Source: Paraliobacillus salinarum
GTDB taxonomy: Bacteria > Bacillota > Bacilli > Bacillales > Amphibacillaceae
Direction of reading: 5' to 3'
Length of the DNA: 64,000 nt
Assembly (NCBI RefSeq): GCF_014083865.1
Contig: NZ_JACEFA010000001.1
Location: 248,001-312,000 of the forward strand
Below, piece by piece: positions 9,581-19,085 of this stretch (its first letter is position 1; each line of letters starts with the position of its first letter). The notes beneath the pieces were generated by a model. That model made no database searches and was not told the DNA's origin. It saw only the letters and a program-made list of their open reading frames with translations. A program made the translations under genes and the position numbers.

Positions 9581-9605
9581 TCATAAATTCAGCCACCATT
9601 TTTTA

Positions 9606-9663
9606 AATTATTTGAATTTTTTATTAAAATAGGTTGTGCAATCCTAACCATTAGTAATAGAAT
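9606..9663 (+). promoter_or_regulatory. Upstream region of ilvE: possible promoter and CodY-like box
   Basis: TTGTGC (9634-9639) and TAGAAT (9658-9663) with an 18-bp spacer form a weak sigma-A promoter. AATTATTTGAATTTT at 9606-9620 matches 11 of 15 positions of the CodY box AATTTTCWGAAAATT. Both are suggestions only. Confidence 0.35.
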
Positions 9664-9715
9664 AGTAATAATCACTAACTGTTTTGAGAATTAAAAAAGC
9701 AAGGGGACTTCTATT

Positions 9716-10792
9716 ATGACAGATCATAACATCGCAATAACCAAAACAACTTCAAAAAAACAAAAACCAAATCCAACTGAGTTAGCCTTTGGAGAGGTAT
9801 TTACAGACCACATGTTTATCCTAGATTACCATCAAGACAAAGGGTGGTATGATCCGAGAATTATTCCATATCAACCAATAGCTCTGGATCCAGCAGCAAT
9901 GGTATATCATTATGGCCAAACCGTTTTTGAAGGATTGAAAGCATATTTAACAGATAATGAAACGGTGAATTTATTTAGACCAGAAAAAAATATTAAACGT
10001 TTAAACCGCTCTAATGAACGCATGTGTATTCCTACTATAGATGAAGAGCTTGCATTACAAGCCATTAAACAATTAGTTGCTCTAGATGCCAACTGGGTAC
10101 CGAATGCACCAGGAACATCACTCTACATTAGACCATTTGTTATTGCGACAGAACCTTATCTTGGTGTTGCGCCTTCTAAACAATATAAATTTATTATTAT
10201 ACTTTCTCCTGTTGGTGCTTACTACAAAGAAGGAATTAATCCAGTCAAAATTGCTGTTGAGAATGAATATGTAAGAGCAGTAAAAGGTGGTACTGGTGAA
10301 GCAAAAACAGCTGGTAACTATGCATCAAGTCTTAAAGCGCAAGAGATTGTGGAAGCACAAGGGTTTGCCCAAGTTTTGTGGCTAGATGGATTAGAGAAAA
10401 AATATATTGAAGAAGTTGGCAGTATGAACGTTTTCTTCAAAATTGATGGAGAAGTGATTACACCAGCCTTAAATGGAAGCATACTTGAAGGTGTCACACG
10501 TAACTCAGTTATCCAATTACTCAGACATTGGGGCGTACAAGTAACTGAAAGAACAATATCCATGGAAGAAATTTATCAAGCGCATCAAGCTGGTAAGTTA
10601 GAAGAAGCGTTTGGAGCAGGAACAGCCGCTGTCATTTCTCCAATCGGTACCTTGTCATGGAACGGAGAAATGTTAGAAATCAACAACAGTAAGACAGGTG
10701 AAACTTCTAAAAAATTATATGATACACTTACAGGAATTCAATATGGAAGAGAAGAAGATTTCTTGAATTGGGTTATTGAGCTTCAGTCTTAA
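9716..10792 (+). CDS. ilvE: Branched-chain amino-acid aminotransferase
   Basis: This PLP enzyme transaminates Leu, Ile and Val with 2-oxoglutarate. The 358-residue product is the longer BCAT type. It contains YHYGQTVFEGLKAY, LYIRPFVIATEPYLGV, KTAGNYASSLKAQ (PLP lysine region), QVLWLDGLEKKYIEEVGSMN and EAFGAGTAAVISPIG. ATG at 9716 follows AAGGGG. It stands alone before the proline T-box. It fits with ilvA 4 kb downstream and the importer brnQ elsewhere in the window, though they are not one operon. Confidence 0.95.
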   Translation: MTDHNIAITKTTSKKQKPNPTELAFGEVFTDHMFILDYHQDKGWYDPRIIPYQPIALDPAAMVYHYGQTVFEGLKAYLTDNETVNLFRPEKNIKRLNRSNERMCIPTIDEELALQAIKQLVALDANWVPNAPGTSLYIRPFVIATEPYLGVAPSKQYKFIIILSPVGAYYKEGINPVKIAVENEYVRAVKGGTGEAKTAGNYASSLKAQEIVEAQGFAQVLWLDGLEKKYIEEVGSMNVFFKIDGEVITPALNGSILEGVTRNSVIQLLRHWGVQVTERTISMEEIYQAHQAGKLEEAFGAGTAAVISPIGTLSWNGEMLEINNSKTGETSKKLYDTLTGIQYGREEDFLNWVIELQS

Positions 10793-10798
10793 ATCAAA

Positions 10799-10827
10799 TT
10801 GACTTTTTATGCATTATAAAGCATAAT
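10799..10827 (+). promoter_or_regulatory. Promoter of the proBA leader
   Basis: TTGACT (10799-10804) and CATAAT (10822-10827) are separated by exactly 17 bp, immediately upstream of the T-box. Confidence 0.7.
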
Positions 10828-10847
10828 TATATATAACTATATAAAAA

Positions 10848-11090
10848 AAGCTATGAAGAGGATTAGTAAATAAAAAGCAATGACAGAGAATGGGATCCAT
10901 AGGCTGAAAGGTCCTGCATATTCGCCTTTTTATTGAACCTGCCTCAGAGCTAAGAAGCATAAACTTCATTCGCTACCCCGGCGTTATGGGAGAGGTGGGC
11001 AAGTATTACTTGTCAATCAAAGGTGGTACCGCGGATTAAATCTTTTTCGTCCTTTACAATAACTTGTATTGGGTGGAGAAGGTTTTTTTA
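10848..11090 (+). promoter_or_regulatory. T-box leader (proline, specifier CCT) controlling proBA
   Basis: The leader carries the conserved antiterminator segment AAAGGTGGTACCGCGG at about 11021-11036. A Stem I region lies upstream, and GAACCT places the specifier codon CCT (Pro) at 10938-10940. A hairpin rich in T at its 3' side, with T7 at 11083-11089, forms the terminator. Uncharged tRNA-Pro would bind the specifier and the antiterminator bulge and switch on proBA, a known control in Bacillales. This accounts for most of the 337-base gap. Confidence 0.92.
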
Positions 11091-11129
11091 TAAACAAATA
11101 TAACTAGTAGGTAAGAAGAGGCGAACGAC

Positions 11130-12245
11130 ATGGCGAATAAGCGAGTAGTAATTAAAATAGGAAGTAGTTCACTTACAGAATCAGATGGGAGTTTAAGTTT
11201 AAAAAAACTTCAAGAGCATACACGTGCGATTGCTGCATTAATGAAACAAGACATAGAAGTAATATTAATATCATCAGGAGCAGTTTCAGCAGGTTTTAGG
11301 GATCTTGGGTATTCTAGTCGTCCTGTTACTGTTTCCGGCAAGCAAGCAGCTGCAGCTGTAGGTCAAGGACTTTTGATTGAAGCCTATGCTGAAGCATTTA
11401 AAGCTTACGGTATTGTTAGTGCGCAACTACTTGTGACTAGAGATGTGTTTGTTCATCATCAACAGTTTACGAATGTATATCAAACAATTAATGAATTATT
11501 AAAAAGGTCCGTTATTCCAATCATTAATGAAAATGACTCTGTAGCGATTGATGAGTTAACATTTGGAGATAATGATATGTTATCAGCACTCATAAGTGGT
11601 TTAGTTAACGCAGATTATTTAATTATGTTAACTGATATTAATGGTTTGTATAACGCGAACCCGAATTATCACGCAGATGCCATTCGGTATGATCAATTAG
11701 ATCATGTTTCTGATGAGTTAATTAGTCAAACAAGTCAAGATTCTAGCTCAAAAGTAGGCACAGGCGGAATGAAATCTAAACTATTAGCTGCCCAAACCGC
11801 ATTATCATTGGGAGTTCATGCTTTTGTTGGTATTGGTGAGGGGCAGAATAAATTTATCGACATTGTGAATGGAAATGGTGATGGTACTTACATCGGAAAT
11901 CATCAAACACAGTATGTTAGAAAAGAAAAACAATGGATTGCTTTTCACTCAAAGGTTACTGGACAGATAGTTATTGACCAAGGTGCAAAGGCTGCGTTGT
12001 TGAATAAAGGAAAAAGTTTGCTTCCAGCAGGGGTGACTTCAGTTACAGGTGACTTTAAACCAAACGATGTAGTAGAAATTGTATTTCAAGATAATGTCAT
12101 TGCAAAAGGAAAGGTCAACTATAGTTCTGCAGAGATTGATCAAATTAAAGGATTGAGTAGTGTAAACGCGATGGATATGACGAACCAGCATAAATCGGAA
12201 GTCATTCATCGTGATCATTTAGTATTAACTTTACAGGGGGTATGA
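11130..12245 (+). CDS. proB: Glutamate 5-kinase
   Basis: ProB phosphorylates glutamate in the first step of proline synthesis. The 371 residues consist of an amino-acid-kinase domain (VVIKIGSSSLTESDG at the start, ISSGAVSAGF, NENDSVAIDELTFGDND, GTGGMKSKLLAA) and a C-terminal PUA domain (from about 275). ATG at 11130 follows AAGAGGCG. It is the first gene behind the T-box and is followed by proA after 3 nt. Confidence 0.97.
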   Translation: MANKRVVIKIGSSSLTESDGSLSLKKLQEHTRAIAALMKQDIEVILISSGAVSAGFRDLGYSSRPVTVSGKQAAAAVGQGLLIEAYAEAFKAYGIVSAQLLVTRDVFVHHQQFTNVYQTINELLKRSVIPIINENDSVAIDELTFGDNDMLSALISGLVNADYLIMLTDINGLYNANPNYHADAIRYDQLDHVSDELISQTSQDSSSKVGTGGMKSKLLAAQTALSLGVHAFVGIGEGQNKFIDIVNGNGDGTYIGNHQTQYVRKEKQWIAFHSKVTGQIVIDQGAKAALLNKGKSLLPAGVTSVTGDFKPNDVVEIVFQDNVIAKGKVNYSSAEIDQIKGLSSVNAMDMTNQHKSEVIHRDHLVLTLQGV

Positions 12246-12248
12246 AGA

Positions 12249-13493
12249 ATGAATGATCTTTTAACCATTGCAAAAAAGGCCAAAGGAACAACAATTCAGT
12301 TAAGTAAGGTAACAACAGAACAGAAAAATAGAGCGATTCAGTTAATTGCTGATGCTTTATTAAAGCAACAAACGTACATCATCGAAGAAAATGAAAAAGA
12401 TATTATTTCAGCGAAAGAAAAAGGTATTTCTAAATCAATTATTGATCGAATTCGTTTAGATCAACAAAGAATCGAAGGAATGGCTGAATCATTGCAGCAG
12501 CTAATTCAATTAGATGATCCGATCGGTAAGATCCAAGAAGACTGGGAACGTCCAAATGGTTTAGCAATCAAAAAAGTGACCGTTCCTATTGGTGTGATTG
12601 GTATTATCTATGAAGCGAGACCCAATGTCACCGTAGATGCTGCTAGTCTTTGTTTGAAAACAGGAAATGCTGTGCTGTTACGAGGTAGTTCTTCTGCCAT
12701 TTATTCAAATATTGCGTTAGTTAAAGTGATTCAAGAAGCATTATCACATTCCGAATTACCAGTCGATGCTGTTCAATTAGTGGAAGATACGAGCCGTTCG
12801 ACCGCAGAAAAGATGTTTCGTTTAAACACATATTTAGATGTTTTAATTCCTAGGGGTAGTAAAAAGTTAATTGACACGGTTGTTGAAAAATCTTCTGTCC
12901 CTGTATTAGAAACTGGTGCTGGTAACTGTCATCTCTTTATCGATCAAACAGCTGACGTAAAGATGGCTATCGAGATTGCAATTAATGCTAAAACACAAAG
13001 GCCATCTGTGTGTAACGCGATTGAAACGATTTTAGTTGATAAACAGTGGTTTGAACAATACGGTAATCAATTGATTCAAGCGCTAGAAGATAATGATGTG
13101 ACAATGCATGTAGATGAAACGATTGCATCTTATCATAAAGAGTTCCCATTAGCTACGGAAGAAGATTGGCATACTGAGTATTTAGACACAACTGTAGCGA
13201 TAAAAACAGTTGGAAATGTAGATGAGGCAATTAGTCACATTAATCAATATGGAACCAAGCACTCAGAAGCAATTATTTCTGAGAATGATCAACACGTCAT
13301 TCAGTTTTTAAATGAGGTGGATGCTGCATGTGTCTATCATAATGCATCTACTCGATTTACAGATGGTTTTGAATTTGGTTTCGGGGCAGAGATTGGTATT
13401 AGCACGCAAAAACTACATGCAAGAGGTCCAATGGGGCTACAAGCATTAACGTCAACAAAATACACGTTACATGGAACTGGACAAATTAAATAA
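12249..13493 (+). CDS. proA: Glutamate-5-semialdehyde dehydrogenase (gamma-glutamyl phosphate reductase)
   Basis: ProA reduces gamma-glutamyl phosphate with NADPH to the semialdehyde, the second step of proline synthesis. The 414 residues show [44 protein letters not shown] and the catalytic-cysteine stretch [10 protein letters not shown]. It is co-transcribed with proB. No proC is present here. No clear terminator follows before ppaC, 90 nt downstream. Confidence 0.97.
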   Translation: MNDLLTIAKKAKGTTIQLSKVTTEQKNRAIQLIADALLKQQTYIIEENEKDIISAKEKGISKSIIDRIRLDQQRIEGMAESLQQLIQLDDPIGKIQEDWERPNGLAIKKVTVPIGVIGIIYEARPNVTVDAASLCLKTGNAVLLRGSSSAIYSNIALVKVIQEALSHSELPVDAVQLVEDTSRSTAEKMFRLNTYLDVLIPRGSKKLIDTVVEKSSVPVLETGAGNCHLFIDQTADVKMAIEIAINAKTQRPSVCNAIETILVDKQWFEQYGNQLIQALEDNDVTMHVDETIASYHKEFPLATEEDWHTEYLDTTVAIKTVGNVDEAISHINQYGTKHSEAIISENDQHVIQFLNEVDAACVYHNASTRFTDGFEFGFGAEIGISTQKLHARGPMGLQALTSTKYTLHGTGQIK

Positions 13494-13582
13494 TTGTTGA
13501 TGAAAGAATGAATCATTTACGTTACAATAGATATGGATTTTTCATTTTGTATGCAATGTAAGAGATAAAGGAGAGAACCAAA

Positions 13583-14509
13583 TTGAACAAAACACTAATA
13601 TTCGGACACAAAAATCCAGATACAGATACGATTACAGCAGCACTAGCATATGCCTATTTAAAGAAACAGTTAGGTGACAATGTGGAGGCTGTACGACTAG
13701 GTGAAGTAAATGATGAAACAAAGTATGCTCTAGATTATTTTAACGTGGAAGCACCTAGATTTGTTGAAACAGTTGCAAATGAAGTAGATACAGTTATTTT
13801 AGTAGACCACAATGAACGCCAACAAAGTGTAGATGATATTGAGAAAGTTCAAGTAAAAGAAGTAATTGATCATCACCGGATTGCAAACTTTGAAACGAAT
13901 GACCCGGTATATTACCGTGCTGAGCCTGTTGGATGTACAGCTACTATTCTGAATAAATTATTTAAAGAACATCAGGTTACTGTTCCGAAAGAAATTGCAG
14001 GATTAATGTTATCAGCAATTATTTCAGACTCTTTATTATTTAAATCGCCAACTTGCACCGAAGAAGATGTTCAAGCTGCAAAAGAATTAGCTGCTATCGC
14101 AGAGGTTGATGAACAAGTGTACGGTTTGGATATGCTTAAAGCAGGAGCTGATTTGAGTGATAAAGCGATAGAAGAATTAATTTCATTAGATGCAAAAGAA
14201 TTTAACATGGCTGGCCATGTAGTAGAAGTAGCTCAAGTTAATACAGTCGATACGGATGAAGTATTAGCAAAACAAGCAGAACTTGAGTCAGCAATACAAG
14301 GAGTAATAACTAAGAAGGATCTTTCTTTATTCGCATTTGTTGTAACGGATATTTTAAATAATGATTCCGTTATTCTAGCATTAGGAGACAAACAAGCAGC
14401 AGTAGAAAAAGCGTTTAATGTGTCATTAGAAAACAATCAAGCACTATTAAAAGGTGTAGTTTCACGTAAGAAACAGATTGTTCCGAATATCCAAGAAGTA
14501 CTAGCATAA
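13583..14509 (+). CDS. ppaC: Manganese-dependent inorganic pyrophosphatase (family II)
   Basis: PpaC hydrolyses pyrophosphate to phosphate in the cytoplasm. The 308-residue DHH-family protein has metal ligands in FGHKNPDTD (His9, Asp13, Asp15), VDHNE and the signature IDHHRIANF. The C-terminal DHHA2 domain includes [13 protein letters not shown] at 13583 is used, with AAAGGAGAG upstream. It is a single gene closed by a terminator. Confidence 0.96.
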   Translation: MNKTLIFGHKNPDTDTITAALAYAYLKKQLGDNVEAVRLGEVNDETKYALDYFNVEAPRFVETVANEVDTVILVDHNERQQSVDDIEKVQVKEVIDHHRIANFETNDPVYYRAEPVGCTATILNKLFKEHQVTVPKEIAGLMLSAIISDSLLFKSPTCTEEDVQAAKELAAIAEVDEQVYGLDMLKAGADLSDKAIEELISLDAKEFNMAGHVVEVAQVNTVDTDEVLAKQAELESAIQGVITKKDLSLFAFVVTDILNNDSVILALGDKQAAVEKAFNVSLENNQALLKGVVSRKKQIVPNIQEVLA

Positions 14510-14516
14510 TTTAATT

Positions 14517-14550
14517 AAGACAACTGGGATTTATTCTTAGTTGTCTTTTT
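14517..14550 (+). terminator. Terminator of ppaC
   Basis: A 9-bp stem, AAGACAACT / AGTTGTCTT, with a 13-nt loop is followed by T residues. Confidence 0.75.
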
Positions 14551-14552
14551 CT

Positions 14553-14620
14553 AATTTTCTAAAAAAAGTTAGTTGTGCTAGTTTTCTAATTTATCTGAAT
14601 ATGATAGTATTAATCTAACT
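14553..14620 (+). promoter_or_regulatory. Upstream region of ilvA with CodY-like box and motif shared with ilvE
   Basis: AATTTTCTAAAAAAG at 14553-14567 matches 12 of 15 positions of the CodY box. GTTGTGC (14572-14578), ATAGTATTAATC (14604-14615) and CTAACT (14615-14620) recur in the same order upstream of ilvE. There is no T-box. Confidence 0.4.
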
Positions 14621-14648
14621 ATTTTTTGCAGGAAGGATTCTATGAATA

Positions 14649-15908
14649 ATGAGCACAAAAGTAAATACGATTCAAATTAAAGATATTATTATTGCGCACC
14701 AAAATTTAAAAGACGTTGTTTTAAAAACACCTCTACAAAGAGATCCAATATTATCGGAAAAATATCAATGTAATGTTTATTTGAAAAGAGAAGATCAACA
14801 AGTAGTTCGTTCTTTTAAGATAAGAGGCGCTTATAACCTAATGCAAAGTTTATCTAAAGACGAGCTGAAAAATGGAGTAGTTTGTGCCAGTGCTGGAAAT
14901 CACGCACAAGGTGTTGCTTATTCATGTAAAGCATTAGGAGTCAAAGGGAAGATTTTTATGCCTACTACTACTCCAAGACAAAAAGTGAAACGCGTTAGTT
15001 TCTTTGGTGGGGATTTTGTTGAGATTATCTTAGTTGGCGATACGTTTGATGATGCTTATCAGGAATCAAAAACTTATTGTGACGAGCATGATATGTCATT
15101 TATTCATCCATTTGATGACTATCGTACGATTGTAGGCCAAGGTACGATAGGATTAGAAGTGTTAGATGGAATGGAAGAACCGCTATCACACATTTTTATG
15201 TCTGTTGGTGGAGGTGGTTTGATTTCTGGTGTAGGCTCCTACATTAAAAGTATTAGTCCGATTACACAAGTCATTGGGGTAGAACCTGCTGGGGCACCAT
15301 CTATGCAACAATCTCTTTTACAGAAAAAAGTAGTCAAATTAGATGAGGTAGACAAATTTGTTGATGGAGCAAGTGTACAGCAAGTTGGTAATTTAACTTA
15401 TGAAATTGCTAAAGAAGTGATTGATGATATTGCCATTGTCCCCGAGGGCAAGGTATGTAGTACATTATTAAACTTATACAATGAAAATGCTATTGTTGCT
15501 GAACCAGCTGGAGCTATGCCAGTTGCAGCTTTGGATCAATATAAAGATCAAATAAAAGGAAACAATGTCGTTATTATTGTAAGTGGCGGAAATAATGATA
15601 TTGATCGCATGCAAGACATTAAGGAGCGGTCTTTAATTTATGAAGGATACAAACATTATTTCATAGTGAATTTCCCTCAAAGAGCAGGTGCTTTGCGAGA
15701 GTTTTTAACTGAAGTACTGGGTGAGAATGACGATATTACCCGATTTGAATATACCAAGAAGAATAATAGAGATAAGGGGCCGGTTTTAGTTGGTATTGAA
15801 CTAAAACATCAGAGTGATTATCAGCCACTCATTGCAAGAATGGAGACAAACGGCTTCACTTATATAGAAATTAATAAAGATGAAGATTTATTTCACTTAC
15901 TTATTTGA
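14649..15908 (+). CDS. ilvA: Threonine ammonia-lyase (threonine deaminase)
   Basis: IlvA converts threonine to 2-oxobutyrate, the entry to isoleucine. The 419-residue PLP enzyme has SFKIRGAYNLM (Lys57 binds PLP), CASAGNHAQGVAY and SVGGGGLISGVG. It has a single C-terminal ACT-like regulatory domain (HYFIVNFPQRAGALREFL, from about residue 335), as in the shorter Bacillus form rather than the two-domain enterobacterial form. ATG at 14649 follows AGGAAGG. Confidence 0.95.
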   Translation: MSTKVNTIQIKDIIIAHQNLKDVVLKTPLQRDPILSEKYQCNVYLKREDQQVVRSFKIRGAYNLMQSLSKDELKNGVVCASAGNHAQGVAYSCKALGVKGKIFMPTTTPRQKVKRVSFFGGDFVEIILVGDTFDDAYQESKTYCDEHDMSFIHPFDDYRTIVGQGTIGLEVLDGMEEPLSHIFMSVGGGGLISGVGSYIKSISPITQVIGVEPAGAPSMQQSLLQKKVVKLDEVDKFVDGASVQQVGNLTYEIAKEVIDDIAIVPEGKVCSTLLNLYNENAIVAEPAGAMPVAALDQYKDQIKGNNVVIIVSGGNNDIDRMQDIKERSLIYEGYKHYFIVNFPQRAGALREFLTEVLGENDDITRFEYTKKNNRDKGPVLVGIELKHQSDYQPLIARMETNGFTYIEINKDEDLFHLLI

Positions 15909-15935
15909 CAAAGGGATATTCCCTTTGTCTTTTTT
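15907..15935 (+). terminator. Terminator of ilvA
   Basis: A perfect 10-bp stem (15907-15916 and 15920-15929) with a 3-nt loop is followed by six T. It overlaps the ilvA stop codon. Confidence 0.9.
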
Positions 15936-16032
15936 CTATAAAACAATGGCATAGCAAATTAGAAATTGTTATAATTAAAACACAGTAAAATGATATGTTT
16001 TGTAATGATTAGTGAAGAGAGGATGGACTTGG

Positions 16033-16953
16033 ATGCGAGTAGTAAATAATATCACTGAATTAATAGGAGAAACACCTATTGTTAAATTAAATCGATTAGT
16101 ACCAGAAGATGCGGCCGATGTGTATGTTAAATTAGAAATGTTTAATCCGTCTAAAAGTGTGAAGGACAGAGCAGCTTATAATATGATCAAAGTTGCAGAA
16201 GAGAAAGGTGTATTAAAATCCGGCGCAACAATTATTGAACCGACAAGTGGAAATACAGGGATAGGCTTAGCGATGACAGCTGCTGCTAAAGGGTACAAAG
16301 CCATTTTAGTTATGCCTGATAATATGACAAAGGAACGTATTAATATTCTAAAAGCATACGGTGCCGAAATTGTATTAACACCAAGTGACGAAAAGATGCC
16401 AGGTGCAATTAAAAAAGCAAAGCAGTTAGTTTCAGAAATACCTAATAGTTTCATGCCACAACAGTTTGAAAACCCAGCTAATCCAGACATCCACCGAACA
16501 ACAACTGCGCAAGAAATTTATCAACAAATGGACAAAAACATTGATGCTTTTGTGGCTACCGCTGGTACTGGTGGAACAATTACTGGCACAGGAGAAACGT
16601 TAAAAGAACTCTTACCTGACATTTATATTATGGTAGTGGAACCTAAAGGATCTCCTGTACTTTCTGGCGGAAAACCAGGGAAGCATAAATTGGTCGGCAC
16701 TAGTCCAGGTTTCATACCAGAAATTTTGAATACATCAATTTACAATGAAATCATGCCAATTCAAGATGATGATGCAATAAATATGTTTAAGCAACTAGGG
16801 GAGAAAGAAGGGATTTTTATTGGACCTTCTGGAGCTGCGGCGGTTTTCGCAGCAATTGACCTTGCTAAACGATTAGGAAAAGGAAAACGTGTCGTTTGTA
16901 TCGCACCAGATACAGGAGAACGATATTTGAGTATGAATTTATTTGATCAATAA
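16033..16953 (+). CDS. cysK: Cysteine synthase (O-acetylserine sulfhydrylase)
   Basis: This PLP enzyme makes cysteine from O-acetylserine and sulfide. The 306 residues have NPSKSVKDRAAYNM (Lys44 binds PLP), EPTSGNTGIGLAM, the phosphate loop GTGGTITGTGE and GPSGAAAVFAA. I start at ATG 16033, 10 nt after GAGAGG, rather than an upstream in-frame codon at 16012 that overlaps the ribosome site. The sulfonate-type ABC importer encoded convergently nearby could supply sulfur. Confidence 0.93.
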   Translation: MRVVNNITELIGETPIVKLNRLVPEDAADVYVKLEMFNPSKSVKDRAAYNMIKVAEEKGVLKSGATIIEPTSGNTGIGLAMTAAAKGYKAILVMPDNMTKERINILKAYGAEIVLTPSDEKMPGAIKKAKQLVSEIPNSFMPQQFENPANPDIHRTTTAQEIYQQMDKNIDAFVATAGTGGTITGTGETLKELLPDIYIMVVEPKGSPVLSGGKPGKHKLVGTSPGFIPEILNTSIYNEIMPIQDDDAINMFKQLGEKEGIFIGPSGAAAVFAAIDLAKRLGKGKRVVCIAPDTGERYLSMNLFDQ

Positions 16954-16970
16954 AATAAATTTGGCACTAG

Positions 16971-17014
16971 AACAAATACCACTTCATTAGCTATTATGGT
17001 GGTATTTTGTTTTG
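16971..17014 (+). terminator. Probable terminator of cysK
   Basis: A 12-bp stem with one bulged base (16971-16982 and 16999-17011) ends in TTTTGTTTT. Confidence 0.5.
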
Positions 17015-17131
17015 TGATCTATTAGATTAATTAGATACTAAGTCTAAGACTCTCTATGTTATAATAATTAAAATAGATAGTAGTGCGTGTCACGACTATC
17101 TTTTAGTTTAAAAGTTAAGGGTGAGGAAAAA

Positions 17132-17290
17132 ATGGCTAAAGTAAAAATGTTAGTTCAAACAAAATACAATGATCAGTTATTACGGGCAGATAAAGAATAT
17201 GAGGTTCCTGATGAAACGGCAAAACGCTGGGATCAAAGTAGACTAGCGGTAATTGTAAATGAAGAACAAGAAAACAAGGCGTCTGAATAA
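17132..17290 (+). CDS. Small conserved-looking cytoplasmic protein (52 aa)
   Basis: The 52 residues read MAKVKMLVQTKYNDQLLRAD... with DETAKRWDQSRLAVIV. This looks like a compact beta-rich fold of the kind seen in small phage-head-associated proteins (YqbF-like N-terminal pattern), but I cannot assign a function. ATG at 17132 sits five bases after GTGAGG; an in-frame codon at 17087 lacks a ribosome site. It has its own terminator overlapping the stop. No phage genes are nearby, so a phage origin is speculation. Confidence 0.6.
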   Translation: MAKVKMLVQTKYNDQLLRADKEYEVPDETAKRWDQSRLAVIVNEEQENKASE

Positions 17291-17303
17291 CGCCTTGTTT
17301 TTG
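17271..17303. terminator. Bidirectional terminator between the 52-aa gene and the ABC importer
   Basis: An 11-bp perfect stem (17271-17281 and 17291-17301) has a 9-nt loop that holds the stop codon. T/A runs lie on each side. Confidence 0.85.
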
Positions 17304-17304
17304 C

Positions 17305-18303
17305 TTACTTAATAAATTGTGTGTCGATTAGATCCGTAAAGTCAGGTTTTTCTTTTAAAAACTTCAAGTCGTATGACGAATCACCAAAAGCCTGAACTTC
17401 ATCTGCATTTAATTCGTAGGTGAAACCAATATTCTCCCATGCACCATCAATGACCTGTTTGCTTAATTCTTGACCTGTTTCTTCTTTAATATCTTGTATC
17501 GTAATTTCTTTTGCTTCTTCTGGATTATTATTTATAAATGTGATTGCTTGTTTATGTGAATCAATAATTTTTTGTATTAAATCTGGGTTGTTTTCAACTA
17601 ATTCACCAGAACTCACCAATACAGATGCAGGTAATGTTTGACCGAAAGAAACTTCATCTGAGCTCACAATGACATTCGCATTTGCTTCTTGCGCTAATAC
17701 GGAAGCCCAAGGTTCAGGAGCAACTGCAACATCTACTTTACCAGATTCAAACATAGCCTGATATTGTGCAGGTTTTCCTGTTGAATGCACCATCGTTCCA
17801 CCAATTCGTTCAGATGTAATACCATTCTCTTTCATATAAGTTTCGAATTGAACATTATGTGTGCAACCTACACGGGGAGTGATAAAGGTTTTTCCTTTAA
17901 TATCCTCAAGTGTTTCAATTCCACTATCCTCACGCGCTAATATTACTGTTCCACCAGTAGAACCACCTGCAAGTATTTTTACATCTGTCCCTGTTGTATA
18001 GTTGTTCATTGCTGGACCTGGACCAACAAGACCAGCCTCAATTTCTCCAGTTTTTAATGCAGTCATAAAGGAAGCCCCATCTGGAAATGTTTTATATTCA
18101 ATTGATACGTTTTCTCCAAGTTGCTCTTGATAAAACCCTTCTGCTTTGGCCACCATTGCAGGTACATGATTAATATTTGGAAAATACCCAAGTGTAACGG
18201 TTTGTGTATCACTATTATTTGTAGTTGACGAAGACGAGCTTCCACAAGCTGCAAGACCTCCTAACAATGCGACAAGTGAAATGGCAAGTAAGACTCTTTT
18301 CAT
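17305..18303 (-). CDS. Substrate-binding lipoprotein of a sulfonate/taurine/nitrate-type ABC importer
   Basis: The 332-residue product has a lipoprotein signal peptide with lipobox LAAC, lipidated Cys at residue 20, and a Ser/Thr linker. The mature part has TVTLGYFPNINHVPAMVAKAEG and GLVGPGPAMNNY, typical of the NMT1/SsuA-like binding proteins for aliphatic sulfonates, taurine or thiamine precursors. It is the last gene of an ATPase-permease-binding protein unit. With cysK nearby and a candidate CymR site upstream of the operon, sulfonate import is the best guess; the ligand cannot be told from sequence. Confidence 0.85.
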   Translation of the reverse strand: MKRVLLAISLVALLGGLAACGSSSSSTTNNSDTQTVTLGYFPNINHVPAMVAKAEGFYQEQLGENVSIEYKTFPDGASFMTALKTGEIEAGLVGPGPAMNNYTTGTDVKILAGGSTGGTVILAREDSGIETLEDIKGKTFITPRVGCTHNVQFETYMKENGITSERIGGTMVHSTGKPAQYQAMFESGKVDVAVAPEPWASVLAQEANANVIVSSDEVSFGQTLPASVLVSSGELVENNPDLIQKIIDSHKQAITFINNNPEEAKEITIQDIKEETGQELSKQVIDGAWENIGFTYELNADEVQAFGDSSYDLKFLKEKPDFTDLIDTQFIK

Positions 18304-18331
18304 TCGATTTCCCCCTTAAAAAATTTTTAAT

Positions 18332-19084
18332 TTATACTAATCCCCAACGTTTGGCTACATTTTTTTCAATACGTTGGAAGATGAGTTGGTCAACAATTGA
18401 GCCAATAACACCAATGATAATCATTACACCAATTACAAGACTCATATCACCAAAGTCAGATGCATAGCGAAGGGTGTATCCTAATCCCGGACCTGTACTA
18501 AGCAATTCACCCGCCATTAAAGCTCGCCAGGAAAATGCCCAAGCTAGTCGTGAACCAGTGACAATATGCGGGACGGAAGCAGGAAAGATTACTCTTCTAA
18601 ATAAATCTAATCCATTAGAACCCATTGTTCGCGCAGCTCTTATAAATAGTGGTTGCACATTTTTAATACCTGTTCGAATATTTAAAGCCATAACAAATGT
18701 TCCACCTAAAATAACAATAAAGATAACTGCTTTTTCGTTTAGACCGAACCACATAATAGCAAGTGGTAACCAAACGATGCTCGGAACACTTTGCAGGGCA
18801 AGCAGCATAGCTCCAATCGTGTCATCTGCTGTTTTTGATTTAGCGATGATTACACCTATAGCTGTGCCTAATATAAGTGCAATGCTAAGACCGATAGCTA
18901 ATCGACGAAAACTAGCAATTAAGTCGTAAATTAATGTCATATCTTTAACCCCTGTGAACAATGCTTGAAATACATTTATAGGTGAGGGGAATAACACTTC
19001 TGACCACCAGTTTAAGGCTGATCCAAGACTCCAAAATCCAATTAATATAGCAAAAAACAGAATACGTTTACTGATTGTTTTCAT
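18332..19084 (-). CDS. ABC importer permease (SsuC/TauC type)
   Basis: The 250 residues form about six membrane segments. The cytoplasmic coupling loop has EAA-type features around LFIRAARTMGSNGLDLFRRVIFPASVPHI. This is the BPD-type permease of the sulfonate/nitrate/taurine class. ATG at 19084 is nine bases from GTGAGG and begins 2 nt after the ATPase stop; the GTG at 19099 overlaps the ribosome site and is unlikely. Confidence 0.88.
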   Translation of the reverse strand: MKTISKRILFFAILIGFWSLGSALNWWSEVLFPSPINVFQALFTGVKDMTLIYDLIASFRRLAIGLSIALILGTAIGVIIAKSKTADDTIGAMLLALQSVPSIVWLPLAIMWFGLNEKAVIFIVILGGTFVMALNIRTGIKNVQPLFIRAARTMGSNGLDLFRRVIFPASVPHIVTGSRLAWAFSWRALMAGELLSTGPGLGYTLRYASDFGDMSLVIGVMIIIGVIGSIVDQLIFQRIEKNVAKRWGLV

Positions 19085-19085
19085 A

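Noticed and set aside
14510-14648. T-box before ilvA
   Set aside because: The region is too short and lacks the GGTGGTACCGCG element.
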